Assembly (NCBI RefSeq): GCF_003231275.1
Contig: NZ_QKVL01000004.1
Span: 233,710-297,709 of the forward strand
Length of the DNA: 64,000 nucleotides
Direction: 5' to 3'
Source of the DNA: Pseudomonas huaxiensis
GTDB lineage: Bacteria > Pseudomonadota > Gammaproteobacteria > Pseudomonadales > Pseudomonadaceae
Positions within the stretch are counted from its first letter, which is position 1; each line of letters starts with the position of its first letter. Positions 16,601 through 25,553 of the stretch are shown here, piece by piece. Below the pieces are notes generated by a model. That model ran no database searches and had not been told where the DNA came from. It saw nothing but the letters and a program-made list of their open reading frames with translations. Both the position numbers and the translations under genes were made by a program.

Positions 16601-16696
16601 TCAGCCGAACAGGCGAGTGAGGTTCGGCAGGATCAGCAGCAGTGTGGTGGCGAACAGAATGAGTCCGGCCTGACGTACTTTGTGTTGTTTGAACAT
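16601..16696 (-). CDS. Possible 31-residue membrane peptide
   Basis: A short frame starting ATG at 16696 encodes MFKQHKVRQAGLILFATTLLLILPNLTRLFG: a basic N-terminus, one strongly hydrophobic stretch of about 17 residues and a short C-terminus. It is co-oriented with the downstream cytochrome gene, 71 bases from its start. The ribosome site is weak (AAGGCAG about 10 bases upstream). The composition is that of a genuine single-pass small membrane protein rather than random translation. I do not know its function; it could be a small subunit for a neighbouring membrane complex. Confidence 0.5.
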   Translation of the reverse strand: MFKQHKVRQAGLILFATTLLLILPNLTRLFG

Positions 16697-17063
16697 GGCT
16701 GACTGCCTTCTTGTTGTTATTCCTGAGAGCGAGAGACATCCTTTTCCAGGGTCCGCTGGCCACGAAATGCACGGGATTTCCCGTACCGGCTACAAACCTG
16801 CTGGATATCGGTATACAACCAACCTTAGGGGCAACGTTACCGCTGTTTTAGATCGGTTTCGTCTCGACTTTAGTGTCGTTAACGTTTTTTCTTATGAGGC
16901 TTTATGCCATATGCGTACGACGTGCCCGACTAGACGCGTGCGCGGGATACACACACGCCTTGCAATGAAATGACCGTTCGTCCGAGGCAATGCTTGCCTG
17001 TCGCCCATATTCGCGGCAGGCTCTACCGGTCTTTTTTCACCACTGTCGTTCAGGGCCAAGTCT
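16697..17063. other. Intergenic region between divergent units
   Basis: 367 bases, less GC-rich than the flanking genes, holding the promoters of the small peptide/cytochrome unit (leftward) and the amidotransferase (rightward). I see a GTATAC palindrome at about 16810 and a weak inverted repeat ACGTTA / TAACGT before a T6 run at about 16883-16888. There is no clear sigma-70 or sigma-54 promoter, no tRNA and no coding frame that I would defend. Confidence 0.4.
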
Positions 17064-17792
17064 ATGTCGTTACGCATCTGCATCCTGGAAACCGACGTCC
17101 TGCGACCTGAGCTGGTCGAGCAGTATCAGGGCTATGGACGGATGTTCGAGCAACTGTTTACCCGCCAGCCGATCGCCGCCGAATTCACGGTCTACAACGT
17201 GATGAACGGTGAGTACCCGCCCGATGACGAGGTCTTTGATGCCTACCTCGTGACGGGCAGCAAGGCCGACTCCTTCGGCGACGATCCGTGGATCCAGACG
17301 CTCAAGACCTTTTTGCTGGAGCACTACCGCCGCGGCGACAAGCTGCTGGGCGTATGCTTCGGCCATCAGTTGCTGGCGCTGCTGCTGGGCGGCAAGAGCG
17401 AGCGCGCCACTCAGGGGTGGGGCGTCGGCATCCATCGCTATGTGATGGCCGCCAAGGCGCCGTGGATGAGTCCGCAGGTTGAAGAGCTGACCTTGCTGAT
17501 CAGCCATCAGGATCAGGTCACCGCGCTACCGGAAAACGCCACCGTGATTGCCTCCAGTGATTTCTGCCCTTATGCGGCGTATCACATCGGCGACCAGGTG
17601 CTGTGTTTCCAGGGCCACCCGGAATTCATCCACGACTATTCCCGCGCGCTGCTGGAACTGCGTCAGGAGCATCTGGGGCAGGAGGTGTACCGCAAGGGCG
17701 TCGACAGCCTGGGCGTGGATCACCAGGGCCAGACTGTCGCGGAATGGATGATGCGTTTCGTGGCGCAGCCTAAAGCCAGCCAGAACGCTTGA
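17064..17792 (+). CDS. Class I glutamine amidotransferase-like protein
   Basis: 242 residues starting MSLRICILETDVLRPELVEQY. It has the glutaminase fold of GuaA N-terminal domains: the nucleophile Cys is in GVCFGHQLLALLLGG (about 93-107) and the catalytic His-Glu is in FQGHPEFIHDYS (about 186-197). No synthetase domain is attached, so ammonia would be passed to a partner or a small-molecule glutamyl amide would be hydrolysed. The substrate is unknown. An ordinary start with AAGTCT upstream gives only a weak ribosome site. Its last 23 bases overlap the convergent CorA gene. Confidence 0.9.
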   Translation: MSLRICILETDVLRPELVEQYQGYGRMFEQLFTRQPIAAEFTVYNVMNGEYPPDDEVFDAYLVTGSKADSFGDDPWIQTLKTFLLEHYRRGDKLLGVCFGHQLLALLLGGKSERATQGWGVGIHRYVMAAKAPWMSPQVEELTLLISHQDQVTALPENATVIASSDFCPYAAYHIGDQVLCFQGHPEFIHDYSRALLELRQEHLGQEVYRKGVDSLGVDHQGQTVAEWMMRFVAQPKASQNA

Positions 17793-18741
17793 AATTGCTG
17801 TACAGCGCGGTGCAACCCACCGCGATTACTCCCAGTACGGCGAAGTAGCCGTACTGCCAGCTCAGCTCCGGCATGTTCTGAAAGTTCATGCCGTAGATGC
17901 CCGCCACTGCCGTGGGAAACGCCAGGATCGCCGCCCAGGCGGCGAACTTGCGTTGCACGATGCTCTGCCGTGACGACTCCAGCAGCATGCCGATCTCGAT
18001 GGTCTGGCTGGCGATATCGCGGATGCCCGCCAGGTCTTCCATCTGCCGCGTGACGTGAATCTGCACGTCGCGGAAGTACGGGCGCATATTCTTGTCGATG
18101 AAGGGGAAGGTCAGGCGCTGCAGTTCCTCGCTGACCTCGACCATCGGCGCCACATAACGGCGCAGGCGCAGGATGTCGCGGCGCAGGCCGTGGATGCGGC
18201 GGATGTCTTCTTCGTTCAGCGAGCCGCTGAGCACGCTCTGTTCCAGCTCTTCGATCTCGCCATGAATCGCTTCGCTGACCGGCTGATAGTTCTCGGTGAC
18301 GAAGTCGAGCAGGGCGTAGAGCACGAAGTCCTCGCCGTGCTCCAGCAACAGCGGCCGCGCCTCGCAGCGCTGACGGACCAGCGCGTAGGACTTCGAGTGA
18401 CCATTACGGCAGGTGATGATGTAGCCATTGCCGGCGAAAATATGGGTTTCGATGAACTCCAGCTTGCCTTCATGGCGCACCGGCGAGTAGGTGACGATGA
18501 ACAGCGCGTCGCCGAAGGTTTCCAGCTTGGGCCGGCTGTGCTTTTCCAGGGCGTCTTCGATGGCCAGTTCGTGCAGGTTGAACTGCCGTTGCAGGTTGGC
18601 CAGTTCCTGGGCGTTGGGCTCTTCCAGACCGATCCAGACGAAGTGCCCTGGTTTTCTCGCCCATTCCGCGCCTTCGTCGAGGCTGATATTGGTGACTTTC
18701 CTGCCGGCGCTGTACACCGCCGCTGCAACGACTCGACCCAT
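17770..18741 (-). CDS. CorA-family magnesium/cobalt transporter
   Basis: 323 residues. A long cytoplasmic helical domain (1-260) precedes two C-terminal membrane helices. The signature YGMN is present in AGIYGMNFQNMPEL between the helices, and the family's conserved arginine-rich approach to TM1 (SSRQSIVQRKFAAWAAILAFP) is visible. It works as a pentamer importing Mg2+ and related ions, or as a ZntB-like variant. It starts MGRVVAAAVYSAGRKV. The 3' end overlaps the amidotransferase gene by 23 bases. No Mg2+ riboswitch is apparent in the short upstream region. Confidence 0.92.
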   Translation of the reverse strand: MGRVVAAAVYSAGRKVTNISLDEGAEWARKPGHFVWIGLEEPNAQELANLQRQFNLHELAIEDALEKHSRPKLETFGDALFIVTYSPVRHEGKLEFIETHIFAGNGYIITCRNGHSKSYALVRQRCEARPLLLEHGEDFVLYALLDFVTENYQPVSEAIHGEIEELEQSVLSGSLNEEDIRRIHGLRRDILRLRRYVAPMVEVSEELQRLTFPFIDKNMRPYFRDVQIHVTRQMEDLAGIRDIASQTIEIGMLLESSRQSIVQRKFAAWAAILAFPTAVAGIYGMNFQNMPELSWQYGYFAVLGVIAVGCTALYSNFKRSGWL

Positions 18742-18807
18742 GGTTGTCCATTTCTCTGCGTTAACGTGACTGACAGCTTGGTCTGACCCTGGCGAATCGG
18801 CAAATGC

Positions 18808-19530
18808 TCAGCCGCGTCCGACCTCGCGCTCCATCAGATCGATGCAGTTTTGCATCTGTGTGCGGCATTGCTCCACCAGGGCCGCGACGTCCTGCTGGCT
18901 CAGGCCGGCGGTGGCAATGGGCGGCAGCGAGCGGATGATGACCCGCTGGCGGCGCCAGCCATTGATGCTCAAGCGCCGCGCATAGCGGCTGACACACACC
19001 GGGACGATGGGCACGCCGGCGTCGATGGCCATGTGGAAGGCGCCTTTCTTGAAGGGACGCAACTGATCGTCCGGGTTGCGCGTGCCTTCCGGGAACACCC
19101 AGATCGAGGTGTGGTTTTCCCGCAGGGTGCGGGTCGTGGTCTGGATGGCGCGGCGGGCCTGGAAGGCGTTGCCGCGGTCGACCAGAACGTTGCCGCCGAG
19201 CCAGAACAACTGGCCGAACAGCGGGATCCAGCCCAGGCTCTTCTTGCCGATGCACACGGTGCGTGGCGGCACTACGTTGCCGAGCACGAACAGGTCGAAG
19301 TTGGACTGGTGGTTGGCGATGATCACGCAGCCGGGTGGCTGGTCGAACAGCGGACCGACTTCCGCCTCGATCTTCAGCCGCAGCAGCCAGCTCGAAGGCC
19401 AGGCATACACGCGGGCATAAAGCCGGCTGTTATCGGGATTGAAGGGGCGGCACAGACCAATGATCACGCCGATCACGCCCGCCAGGATGAAATGGACACC
19501 CAGCAGGAGCATGCGAGGAAGGAAGAGCAT
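18808..19530 (-). CDS. 1-acyl-glycerol-3-phosphate acyltransferase (PlsC family)
   Basis: 240 residues starting MLFLPRMLLLGVHFILAGVI, with one N-terminal membrane helix. The acyltransferase block I motif is NHQSNFD (His and Asp of the HX4D charge relay), followed by KKSLGWIPLFGQ (block II) and FPEGTRN (block III). It acylates lysophosphatidate or another lysophospholipid at the inner membrane. The frame can be extended eight codons to a GTG at 19554, but family members begin at about MLFL. It lies 66 bases downstream of the CorA gene start on the same strand, so it is a separate or partly overlapping unit. Confidence 0.9.
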   Translation of the reverse strand: MLFLPRMLLLGVHFILAGVIGVIIGLCRPFNPDNSRLYARVYAWPSSWLLRLKIEAEVGPLFDQPPGCVIIANHQSNFDLFVLGNVVPPRTVCIGKKSLGWIPLFGQLFWLGGNVLVDRGNAFQARRAIQTTTRTLRENHTSIWVFPEGTRNPDDQLRPFKKGAFHMAIDAGVPIVPVCVSRYARRLSINGWRRQRVIIRSLPPIATAGLSQQDVAALVEQCRTQMQNCIDLMEREVGRG

Positions 19531-19654
19531 CGTACGACTCACTCGATAAAACACTGCTCAGTGTACGGTTGTGCACTGATGGCGGCAAACGCCCTGTGTC
19601 ATCGGGCAAATGGACAAGGGCCAGACGCGGTTGCGTCTGGCCTGGTGGCTGGGT

Positions 19655-20344
19655 TCAGCCGAGGTGTTCCTGATCGCGGATGATCGCGTCGTCGAGCAGT
19701 TCCAGCAGTGCTTTGCGCACCTTGAGCTTGGTGTGCTTGTGCGCGTTCATGTTGATCTTCTTCAACTGTTGCGCTGCGGCCAGGGCCGCCTCGGTCAGTT
19801 GCTCGACGGGTACCACCTTGTCGAGGAAGCCGGCGTCCACGGCGCTCACCGGATCGAACATCTCGGCGTTGATCACCGAGCGGTGGAACGCCGAACGGCG
19901 CAGGCGATCGCGGGCCAGTTCGATACCGGCGTGGTGCATGGTCATGCCGATCTGGACTTCATTCAGGCCGATGCTGAACGGGCCTTCGACGCCGATGCGG
20001 TAATCGGCCGACAGCAGCAGGAACGCGCCCTTGGCCACGGCATGGCCGGGGCAGGCGACGATGATCGGGAAGGGGTGGGAGAGCATGCGCCGGGCCAAGG
20101 TCGAGCCGGCGGTGACCAAGGACACAGCAGCCTGAGGGCTGGCGGTCATCACCTTGAGGTCGTAGCCGCCGGAGAGAATGCCCGGCTGGCCGGTGACGAT
20201 TACCACCGCCCGGTCCTGGGTAGCGCGGTCCAGCGCCTGATTGAAGGCGGCGATCACATCGGGCGAAATGGCGTTGACCTTGCCGTTGTTCAGGGTCAGG
20301 GTCGCGATACCGTCGTCCAGTTGGTAGGTAATCAGCTCACTCAT
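19655..20344 (-). CDS. Crotonase/enoyl-CoA hydratase-isomerase family protein
   Basis: 229 residues, shorter than the typical 260. The crotonase fold shows in the N-terminal LDDGIATLTLNN and in the oxyanion-hole strands GILSGGYDLKVM and CPGHAVAKGAFLLLSADYRIG. One of the two acidic catalytic positions of classical hydratases is not obvious (NEVQIGMTMHHAG), so it may be an isomerase or act on another CoA thioester. AAGGAAC lies 7 bases before the ATG. It stands alone, divergent from the tRNA-Ser gene. The substrate is uncertain. Confidence 0.87.
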   Translation of the reverse strand: MSELITYQLDDGIATLTLNNGKVNAISPDVIAAFNQALDRATQDRAVVIVTGQPGILSGGYDLKVMTASPQAAVSLVTAGSTLARRMLSHPFPIIVACPGHAVAKGAFLLLSADYRIGVEGPFSIGLNEVQIGMTMHHAGIELARDRLRRSAFHRSVINAEMFDPVSAVDAGFLDKVVPVEQLTEAALAAAQQLKKINMNAHKHTKLKVRKALLELLDDAIIRDQEHLG

Positions 20345-20567
20345 GGCGGTGTTCCTTTATAAGAAGTGGCAAAGACGTTACCCAGCCGCCGCAGTCAGGT
20401 AAAGCACGATGACTGACCGGTGGGTCACCGTATCGCCTGCCGTCCTTGCTCGGCGGGGTTCGCTTGGTAACGATTGGCAAAGCACTCCACAGATTGGCCA
20501 AATTGCCATCGTCCCCCGCCATTTTTCGCGGATTGGCTTAAACGCATGAAAAATCTGAAAAAAACCT

Positions 20568-20596
20568 TTGCCATCGATAAACCTTTCGACTACATT
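20568..20596 (+). promoter_or_regulatory. Sigma-70 promoter of tRNA-Ser
   Basis: TTGCCA (20568-20573), a 17-bp spacer, TACATT (20591-20596), then a GC-rich discriminator AGCGCGCC typical of stringently controlled stable-RNA promoters. Confidence 0.7.
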
Positions 20597-20633
20597 AGCG
20601 CGCCTCGACAGGCTGAACTGCTTGAAGAGATCC

Positions 20634-20723
20634 GGTGAAGTGTCCGAGTGGCTGAAGGAGCACGCCTGGAAAGTGTGTATACAGGAAACTGTATCAAGGG
20701 TTCGAATCCCTTCTTCACCGCCA
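20634..20723 (+). tRNA. tRNA-Ser (GGA)
   Basis: 90 nt including an encoded CCA. The acceptor GGTGAAG pairs with CTTCACC with discriminator G. The anticodon stem CACGC/GTGTG encloses the loop CTGGAAA with anticodon GGA. The long variable arm typical of serine tRNAs and the T-loop GGTTCGAATCC are present. Confidence 0.97.
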
Positions 20724-20765
20724 CTTTCAAACGCCTCGCACGTCATTGACTTGCCTGGCGCAAAG

Positions 20766-20808
20766 AACGGCGATTTGTAGGTACAACCTGCAAATCGCCG
20801 TTTTTTAT
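20766..20808 (+). terminator. Rho-independent terminator of tRNA-Ser
   Basis: AACGGCGATTTG pairs with CAAATCGCCGTT around an inner AGGT/ACCT stem, followed by a T6 run. It lies 43 bases after the tRNA. Confidence 0.88.
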
Positions 20809-20988
20809 TGCCCGCGATTTTATCTCCTGGCTGTCCTGGTCATCCTGCTCCGCATTTTTCTCGCCCCTCTGAACTCACTCCAAAAAGCACGGTCTTTGTA
20901 GGCCTTCGTTGAAATTATGGCGTATTGCCATAATCCGCTACATTCAAACGGATGGAGCCGGCGGCATGAACCTACAGGAGTACTTCGC

Positions 20989-21342
20989 GTGTTCGACAAC
21001 AAATATCGGGACCAGCGTGGCAAGTTGCACAACAGTGAGCAGAATGCCGAGCACGCCAACTCATCCTATTTGCGCGAGGAGGACAAACTCAACGAAGGTA
21101 ATCTGTGCCGCGCCGACATTTTCATCGTCCTCGGGCTGCTGATTCTCTCGATGGGGATATTCGTTGCCATTCCCAAGGCGCTCTCCCAGGACAAGGTGTT
21201 CATGGCCTTCCAGATGCTCCTGCTGCTGGTGGGCAGTTGGGGGTTGTGGGGCCTGGGGGTCTGGAAAATCCCGGTCGCCTTCCGTGGGCCGCTGTATTTC
21301 GTTATTTTCATCGGCGGCTTGTTCTACCTGGGTTCGCGATAA
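20989..21342 (+). CDS. Small inner-membrane hypothetical protein
   Basis: 117 residues from the GTG at 20989, with CAGGAG eight bases upstream. The first 45 residues are hydrophilic and charged (FDNKYRDQRGKLHNSEQNAE), followed by three hydrophobic helices: about 47-63 (IFIVLGLLILSMGIFVA), 74-92 and 98-113 (GPLYFVIFIGGLFYLG). I recognise no family. It follows the tRNA-Ser unit and precedes the convergent TonB receptor. The frame is open upstream, but a start there would run through the intergenic region. Confidence 0.72.
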   Translation: MFDNKYRDQRGKLHNSEQNAEHANSSYLREEDKLNEGNLCRADIFIVLGLLILSMGIFVAIPKALSQDKVFMAFQMLLLLVGSWGLWGLGVWKIPVAFRGPLYFVIFIGGLFYLGSR

Positions 21343-21389
21343 CTCCCGGCAGTCGATCGCGGGCCGCCTCCGGCCCGCGATCGGCGCGA

Positions 21390-23543
21390 TCAGAAGTTCA
21401 CCGACGCCGAGACCCGAGCCGTCCGCGGCGCGCCCTGGAACAGGTAGTTGTCCCCCAGGTATTCGCCGACATCCCGCCAGTAGCGGCGGTCGAACAGGTT
21501 ATCCACAGTCAGCCGCAAGGTCGTGTCGTAGCCGGCGATTCGCGTGCGATAACGCGTCCCCACATCGAACACGGTATAACCCCCGGCTTCCACCGTGCCC
21601 GCGTAGTTGGCGTACTTGCTGGCGCTGTAGCGCATGCCGCCTAGCAGGGCCAGGCCGGGAACCGGCAGGCTGTAGTCGGCCTGCAGCGAGGCGCGCAGTC
21701 GAGGCACGTTGAGGGCCTGGTGATCGTCGTAGGCCTCGGTGCCGCTGCCTTTGACCCGGGCACGGATCGCTGCGGCGCTGGCGCTGATCTGCAGGTCCGA
21801 GGTCAGCCAGCCGCTGGCGGACAGTTCCAGGCCGATGTTCTTCTGCTGGCCCTGTTGCACATAGACGAAATCACCGCCGTCCGGTTTCGCGTACTGGTAA
21901 GCCTGACGCAACTGGAACAGCGCGGCGCCGAAGCTCATGCGCTGCCAGTCGCGCTTGATGCCGAGTTCGATCTGGTGCGAGGTGGTTGGGGCGAGGATGT
22001 CTTGATTGTTGAGCGCGAACCACGGCGCCGTGCCGCCGGACGACAGGCCTTTGCTGTAGCTGGCGTATAGCGAGATATCCGGCCGCGGCTTGTAGATCAA
22101 TGCGGCGTTGGGCAGCAGTTCGTACTGGCGGGTCTGCCGGCGCAGGCTGCCATCTTCACCGAAGGCTTTTTCGTCAAGGCGCACCACGCGGGAGCCGAGT
22201 ACGGTCTGCCAGTGTTCGTCGAAGGTGATCCGGTCGCTGAAGAACACGCCGTACTGGCGGCTGTCGAGCCGGCGTTCGCTGTGGCCCGGGGTGCCTGGCG
22301 CAGGATCGACGGCGGGGGTGTCCTGATAGATGTTGCCGGTGCCAACCCACTCGTTGAAGGTCGGACGTTGATCTACAGTTCGCCGTTGCGCGCTGCTGCC
22401 GACGGTGAGTTCATGGTCAACGCCGAGCGCGGCGAAACGACCGGTCAACGTTGCCTGCGCTTCATCGGTGCGGCGGGTGTCGTCCGGGCTGCGGAAGTCA
22501 TAGATGTCGTAGTCGCCTTCCTGGCTGAAGTAGTTGGGCACGGCGTCGGCGCCGCAACTGGCCGAACCGTAGCAACCCCACGCAAACGAACTGTAGTCAT
22601 CGATCACCACCCGGCTGTGCGACGCGCTGAGCGCCCCGGTCCAGGCCTCGTTGAAGCGGTATTCAAAGCGTCCGCCGAGGTTCAGCGAATCGCTCTTCAC
22701 CGGCTTGGCCCAGTCCTGCCAGGCCAGGCGGTCTTTCGGATCGATGCCGTGAGGCAGACTGGTGTTGCCCAGCAACTGGTAACCCGGCACCGAGTATTGC
22801 TCGCGGGTCTGGTACTCGACATCCAGTTGCAGCAGCGCATCGGGGTTCATCTGCCAGTCGAAGGCCAGGGAGGCAAAGTCACGCTTGCCGTCGGCATGGT
22901 CAACGTAGCTGCGGATATCTTCATGGGCGAGGTTGGCGCGCAGGCCGAACTGGCGCTCGCTGCCGAACCAGCCACCCAGATCAGTGGCGATATAGCGTTC
23001 GCCTTGCTCGTTGCTCGACACCGTCACCGAGCGCACGTCTTCCGGCCGCTTGGTCACATAGTTGATCACGCCGCCGGGCTCGGACACACCGCTTTGCAGG
23101 CCTGACAGCCCCTTGAGCAATTCGACCTGCTGCTTGTTCTCCAGCGCTACGTTCTGTTCGCCGGTGATGGTCTGGCCGTTGATCGTGTAGCTGTGGGCCG
23201 CGTCCAGGCTGAAGCCGCGCACGGTGAAGTTCTCGTAGTAGCCGATCGGTGCGTAGCTTTCGCCCACCGAGGCGTCGCTTTGCAGCACTTGGCTGAGCAG
23301 GCGTACCTGGCGGTCCTTCAACAGTTGCTCGGTGAACACCGACACCGAGGCCGGGGTGTCCAGCAGCGGCGCCGACGAGAAGCCGGCGACCTGAGCCTGG
23401 CGTGGCTGGTAGCCATCGTTCTGAGTGTCGGAAATGTTCACCGGGGCGAGGGTCACATTGTCTTGGGCGAGGGCAGTCGAGGTGCTCAGGGCCAGGCCGA
23501 GGCTCAGCAGGCTGAGGGGCAGGCGGGGGCGTTGCAGGGACAT
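21390..23543 (-). CDS. TonB-dependent siderophore receptor
   Basis: 717 residues. A signal peptide (LSLLSLGLALSTSTALA) and a short N-terminus without a FecA-type signalling domain are followed by the plug (about 60-165; PVNISDTQNDGY, VRGFSLDAAHSYTING, VNYVTKRP) and a beta-barrel ending in the outer-membrane signal VNF with terminal Phe. This is the plug and barrel arrangement of TonB-dependent siderophore receptors. Two cysteines in WGCYGSASCGAD lie in an external loop. The ligand is unknown. No sigma/anti-sigma pair is adjacent, and I find no good Fur box in the 240 bases upstream. Confidence 0.93.
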   Translation of the reverse strand: MSLQRPRLPLSLLSLGLALSTSTALAQDNVTLAPVNISDTQNDGYQPRQAQVAGFSSAPLLDTPASVSVFTEQLLKDRQVRLLSQVLQSDASVGESYAPIGYYENFTVRGFSLDAAHSYTINGQTITGEQNVALENKQQVELLKGLSGLQSGVSEPGGVINYVTKRPEDVRSVTVSSNEQGERYIATDLGGWFGSERQFGLRANLAHEDIRSYVDHADGKRDFASLAFDWQMNPDALLQLDVEYQTREQYSVPGYQLLGNTSLPHGIDPKDRLAWQDWAKPVKSDSLNLGGRFEYRFNEAWTGALSASHSRVVIDDYSSFAWGCYGSASCGADAVPNYFSQEGDYDIYDFRSPDDTRRTDEAQATLTGRFAALGVDHELTVGSSAQRRTVDQRPTFNEWVGTGNIYQDTPAVDPAPGTPGHSERRLDSRQYGVFFSDRITFDEHWQTVLGSRVVRLDEKAFGEDGSLRRQTRQYELLPNAALIYKPRPDISLYASYSKGLSSGGTAPWFALNNQDILAPTTSHQIELGIKRDWQRMSFGAALFQLRQAYQYAKPDGGDFVYVQQGQQKNIGLELSASGWLTSDLQISASAAAIRARVKGSGTEAYDDHQALNVPRLRASLQADYSLPVPGLALLGGMRYSASKYANYAGTVEAGGYTVFDVGTRYRTRIAGYDTTLRLTVDNLFDRRYWRDVGEYLGDNYLFQGAPRTARVSASVNF

Positions 23544-23784
23544 GCGGCAAAACTCCTTGAGGGCCGGCAGCGGGCGCGCCGTTATGACTCGGCGACTACC
23601 GATGACTGAAAGCCCGGTACGGCGACAGGAAGGCGCAAAAGGGCGCGCAAGTGCGAAAGGCTACTGGCATTGCGCCAGTGGGCGCCGGAGCGCGGGCGCA
23701 ATCTTAGCAGGGGCGACCGCGTTGCGGTGCCCCGAATTGCCGTGAGTCTTTCTTCTGCGGAAAACGAATGGAGAAGGGATTTAT

Positions 23785-24168
23785 TCAGTGACGGGCGGGC
23801 GGTTGCGTGTGCTGGCGGCGCCAGGTTCCGTCCAGTTTCGACCAGGTCTTGCTGTCGGTGACGGCCAACAGCTTGCGCCCGTCCTTGAAGGTGGCCAGGA
23901 AGGTCACCTCCTCATCTTTGCCGCCAAGCCAGAGCCCGGCGAGCAGACCGAAGGGGCCTGCCACCAGTGCACCGGCCATGCCCCAGCCGATGGCGCTACC
24001 GATATTGCGGCTGGACTCCTGATTGGCGACTTGCATGTCCTTGATGCGCGAGAGTGCGATTTTTTCACCCGGTGAGGGGCTTGTGGCGGTCTTGAGTGTG
24101 AGCGATCCATTGCGGTACTCGCCTTCACCTTGCAAGAAATCGCCGGACTGAACCGTGAGTCTTGTCAT
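23785..24168 (-). CDS. Hypothetical protein with glycine-zipper-like segment
   Basis: 127 residues from the ATG at 24168. The N-terminal half is beta-rich (TRLTVQSGDFLQGEGEYRNGSL), followed by NIGSAIGWGMAGALVAGPFGLLAGLWLGGKD, a Gly/Ala-rich hydrophobic hairpin, and a C-terminal FLATFKDGRKLLAVTDSKTW resembling a small sensor or PH-like strand pair. There is no signal peptide. A TTG start 11 codons upstream is possible because the ATG lacks a good ribosome site. I do not recognise a family. It stands alone between the receptor and the MFS gene, both on the same strand. Confidence 0.68.
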   Translation of the reverse strand: MTRLTVQSGDFLQGEGEYRNGSLTLKTATSPSPGEKIALSRIKDMQVANQESSRNIGSAIGWGMAGALVAGPFGLLAGLWLGGKDEEVTFLATFKDGRKLLAVTDSKTWSKLDGTWRRQHTQPPARH

Positions 24169-24264
24169 AGGGGTATCCAGGTTGAGAGGGCTGTTGACCA
24201 ATCCCTACTGAGCGCTTCGGATACCGCCAAGTCAATCGTCAGGCGACGGAGGGTAATGCGTCTG

Positions 24265-25452
24265 TCAGACAGTACTGACGTGCATCACTCGCCGCCCGGC
24301 GACACCCCATACCAGCAGCGCCAGCGCACCGATGCCCAGCCCCGCGATGACGATGCCATTCCAGCCGTAGGCCTGGAACAACTGGGTGCCGAGCAGCGAA
24401 CCCACTGCGCCGCCAATGAAGTAGCAGGTGATGTAGCCGGCGTTCAACCGGTTGCGGGCTTCCGGGCGCAGGGCGATCACCGCGTTCTGGTTGCTGACGT
24501 GCACCAGTTGCACCGCCAGGTCGAGCAACAGCACACCGGCCAGCAGCGCCGCCAGTGAAGTCGGGGCGAACGCCAGCGGTACCCAAGACAGCAATTGGAT
24601 AAGCAGGCCGAAGGTCGTGCCTTGTGCGCCCTTGCCCTTGTCGGCCAGGCGCCCGCCCAGGTTGGCGGCAAGCGCGCCGGCAGCGCCAGCCAGGCCGAAA
24701 AGTCCGATGACGCCATCGGAATACTGATAAGGCTCGGCCTTCAGCAGAAACGCCAACGGCGTCCAGAACAAGGCAAACAGGCAGAAGGAAAAAGCGCCCA
24801 GCAAGGAGCGCAAACGCAGCACCGGCTCCTCGGCGAACAGGCGGAATACCGACGCGATCAGCGCCGGGTAGGCGAGCCCTGCATGTTGCCGGCGCTGCGG
24901 TAATGCGCGGGCGAGGGCGATGGCGCTGACGGCCATCAAGCCGGCGGCGAGCAGGTAAATGCTACGCCAGTCACCGAGGGTAGCCATGAACCCGGCGGCG
25001 GTTCGCGCCAGCAGGATGCCCAGCAGCAGGCCGCCCATCAACGTGCCCACCACCCGGCCGCGTTCACCCGGCTCGCTCAGGCCTGCGGCCATGGGCACCA
25101 GTACTTGCGCGACCACCGAAAACAGGCCGGTCAGTGTGGTGCCCACCAACAGCCACAGCAGGCTGGGGGAAAAGGCACTTATCAACAGGCCGAGGGTGCT
25201 GATGGCGATCATGCTGACGATCAGCCGCCGTTGTTCGAACATGTCGCCGAGCGGTGCCAACAGTAGCAAGCCTGCGCCATAGCTCAGTTGCGCAGCTATG
25301 ACGATGCCGCCAGCGCTGGCAGTGCTCAGCCCGAAATGCTCGGCAATGCTGTGCAGCAGCGGCTGCGCGTAGTAGTTGCTGGCGACCGCCAGGCCGGTGG
25401 CGGTCGCCATCAGCAGGATCAGTGCACGACTGAGTGGAGCTGTGGAGGTCAT
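24265..25452 (-). CDS. MFS transporter
   Basis: 395 residues with about 12 membrane helices. MFS motif A appears as LLAPLGDMFEQRRLI between TM2 and TM3, and the second half has GGRLADKGKG. This is the general drug/metabolite MFS shape; the substrate is not evident. It is divergent from a LysR regulator whose start is 101 bases away, the usual arrangement for a regulator controlling the neighbouring exporter or importer. The inverted motif ATCG-N8-CGAT at 25519 lies in the shared region. Confidence 0.9.
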   Translation of the reverse strand: MTSTAPLSRALILLMATATGLAVASNYYAQPLLHSIAEHFGLSTASAGGIVIAAQLSYGAGLLLLAPLGDMFEQRRLIVSMIAISTLGLLISAFSPSLLWLLVGTTLTGLFSVVAQVLVPMAAGLSEPGERGRVVGTLMGGLLLGILLARTAAGFMATLGDWRSIYLLAAGLMAVSAIALARALPQRRQHAGLAYPALIASVFRLFAEEPVLRLRSLLGAFSFCLFALFWTPLAFLLKAEPYQYSDGVIGLFGLAGAAGALAANLGGRLADKGKGAQGTTFGLLIQLLSWVPLAFAPTSLAALLAGVLLLDLAVQLVHVSNQNAVIALRPEARNRLNAGYITCYFIGGAVGSLLGTQLFQAYGWNGIVIAGLGIGALALLVWGVAGRRVMHVSTV

Positions 25453-25518
25453 GAACTGTCTCGCTATCCGTGGGTGAAGATGGGCAGTATCGAAAATGCG
25501 CTAGCATGAGGCCAATGT

Positions 25519-25534
25519 ATCGTTTTCATTCGAT
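25519..25534. promoter_or_regulatory. Possible LysR operator
   Basis: ATCG-TTTTCATT-CGAT, an inverted repeat in the gap between the divergent MFS and LysR genes. Short half-sites, so weak evidence. Confidence 0.3.
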
Positions 25535-25553
25535 CAATCTTGAAATCAGATAG

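Noticed and set aside
16740..16800. Sigma-54 promoter near the amidotransferase
   Set aside because: TGGCCACGAAATGCA looks similar, but the GG and GC are nine, not ten, bases apart.
23544..23784. Fur box upstream of the TonB-dependent receptor
   Set aside because: I read both strands for GATAATGATAATCATTATC-like sequence and found no acceptable match.
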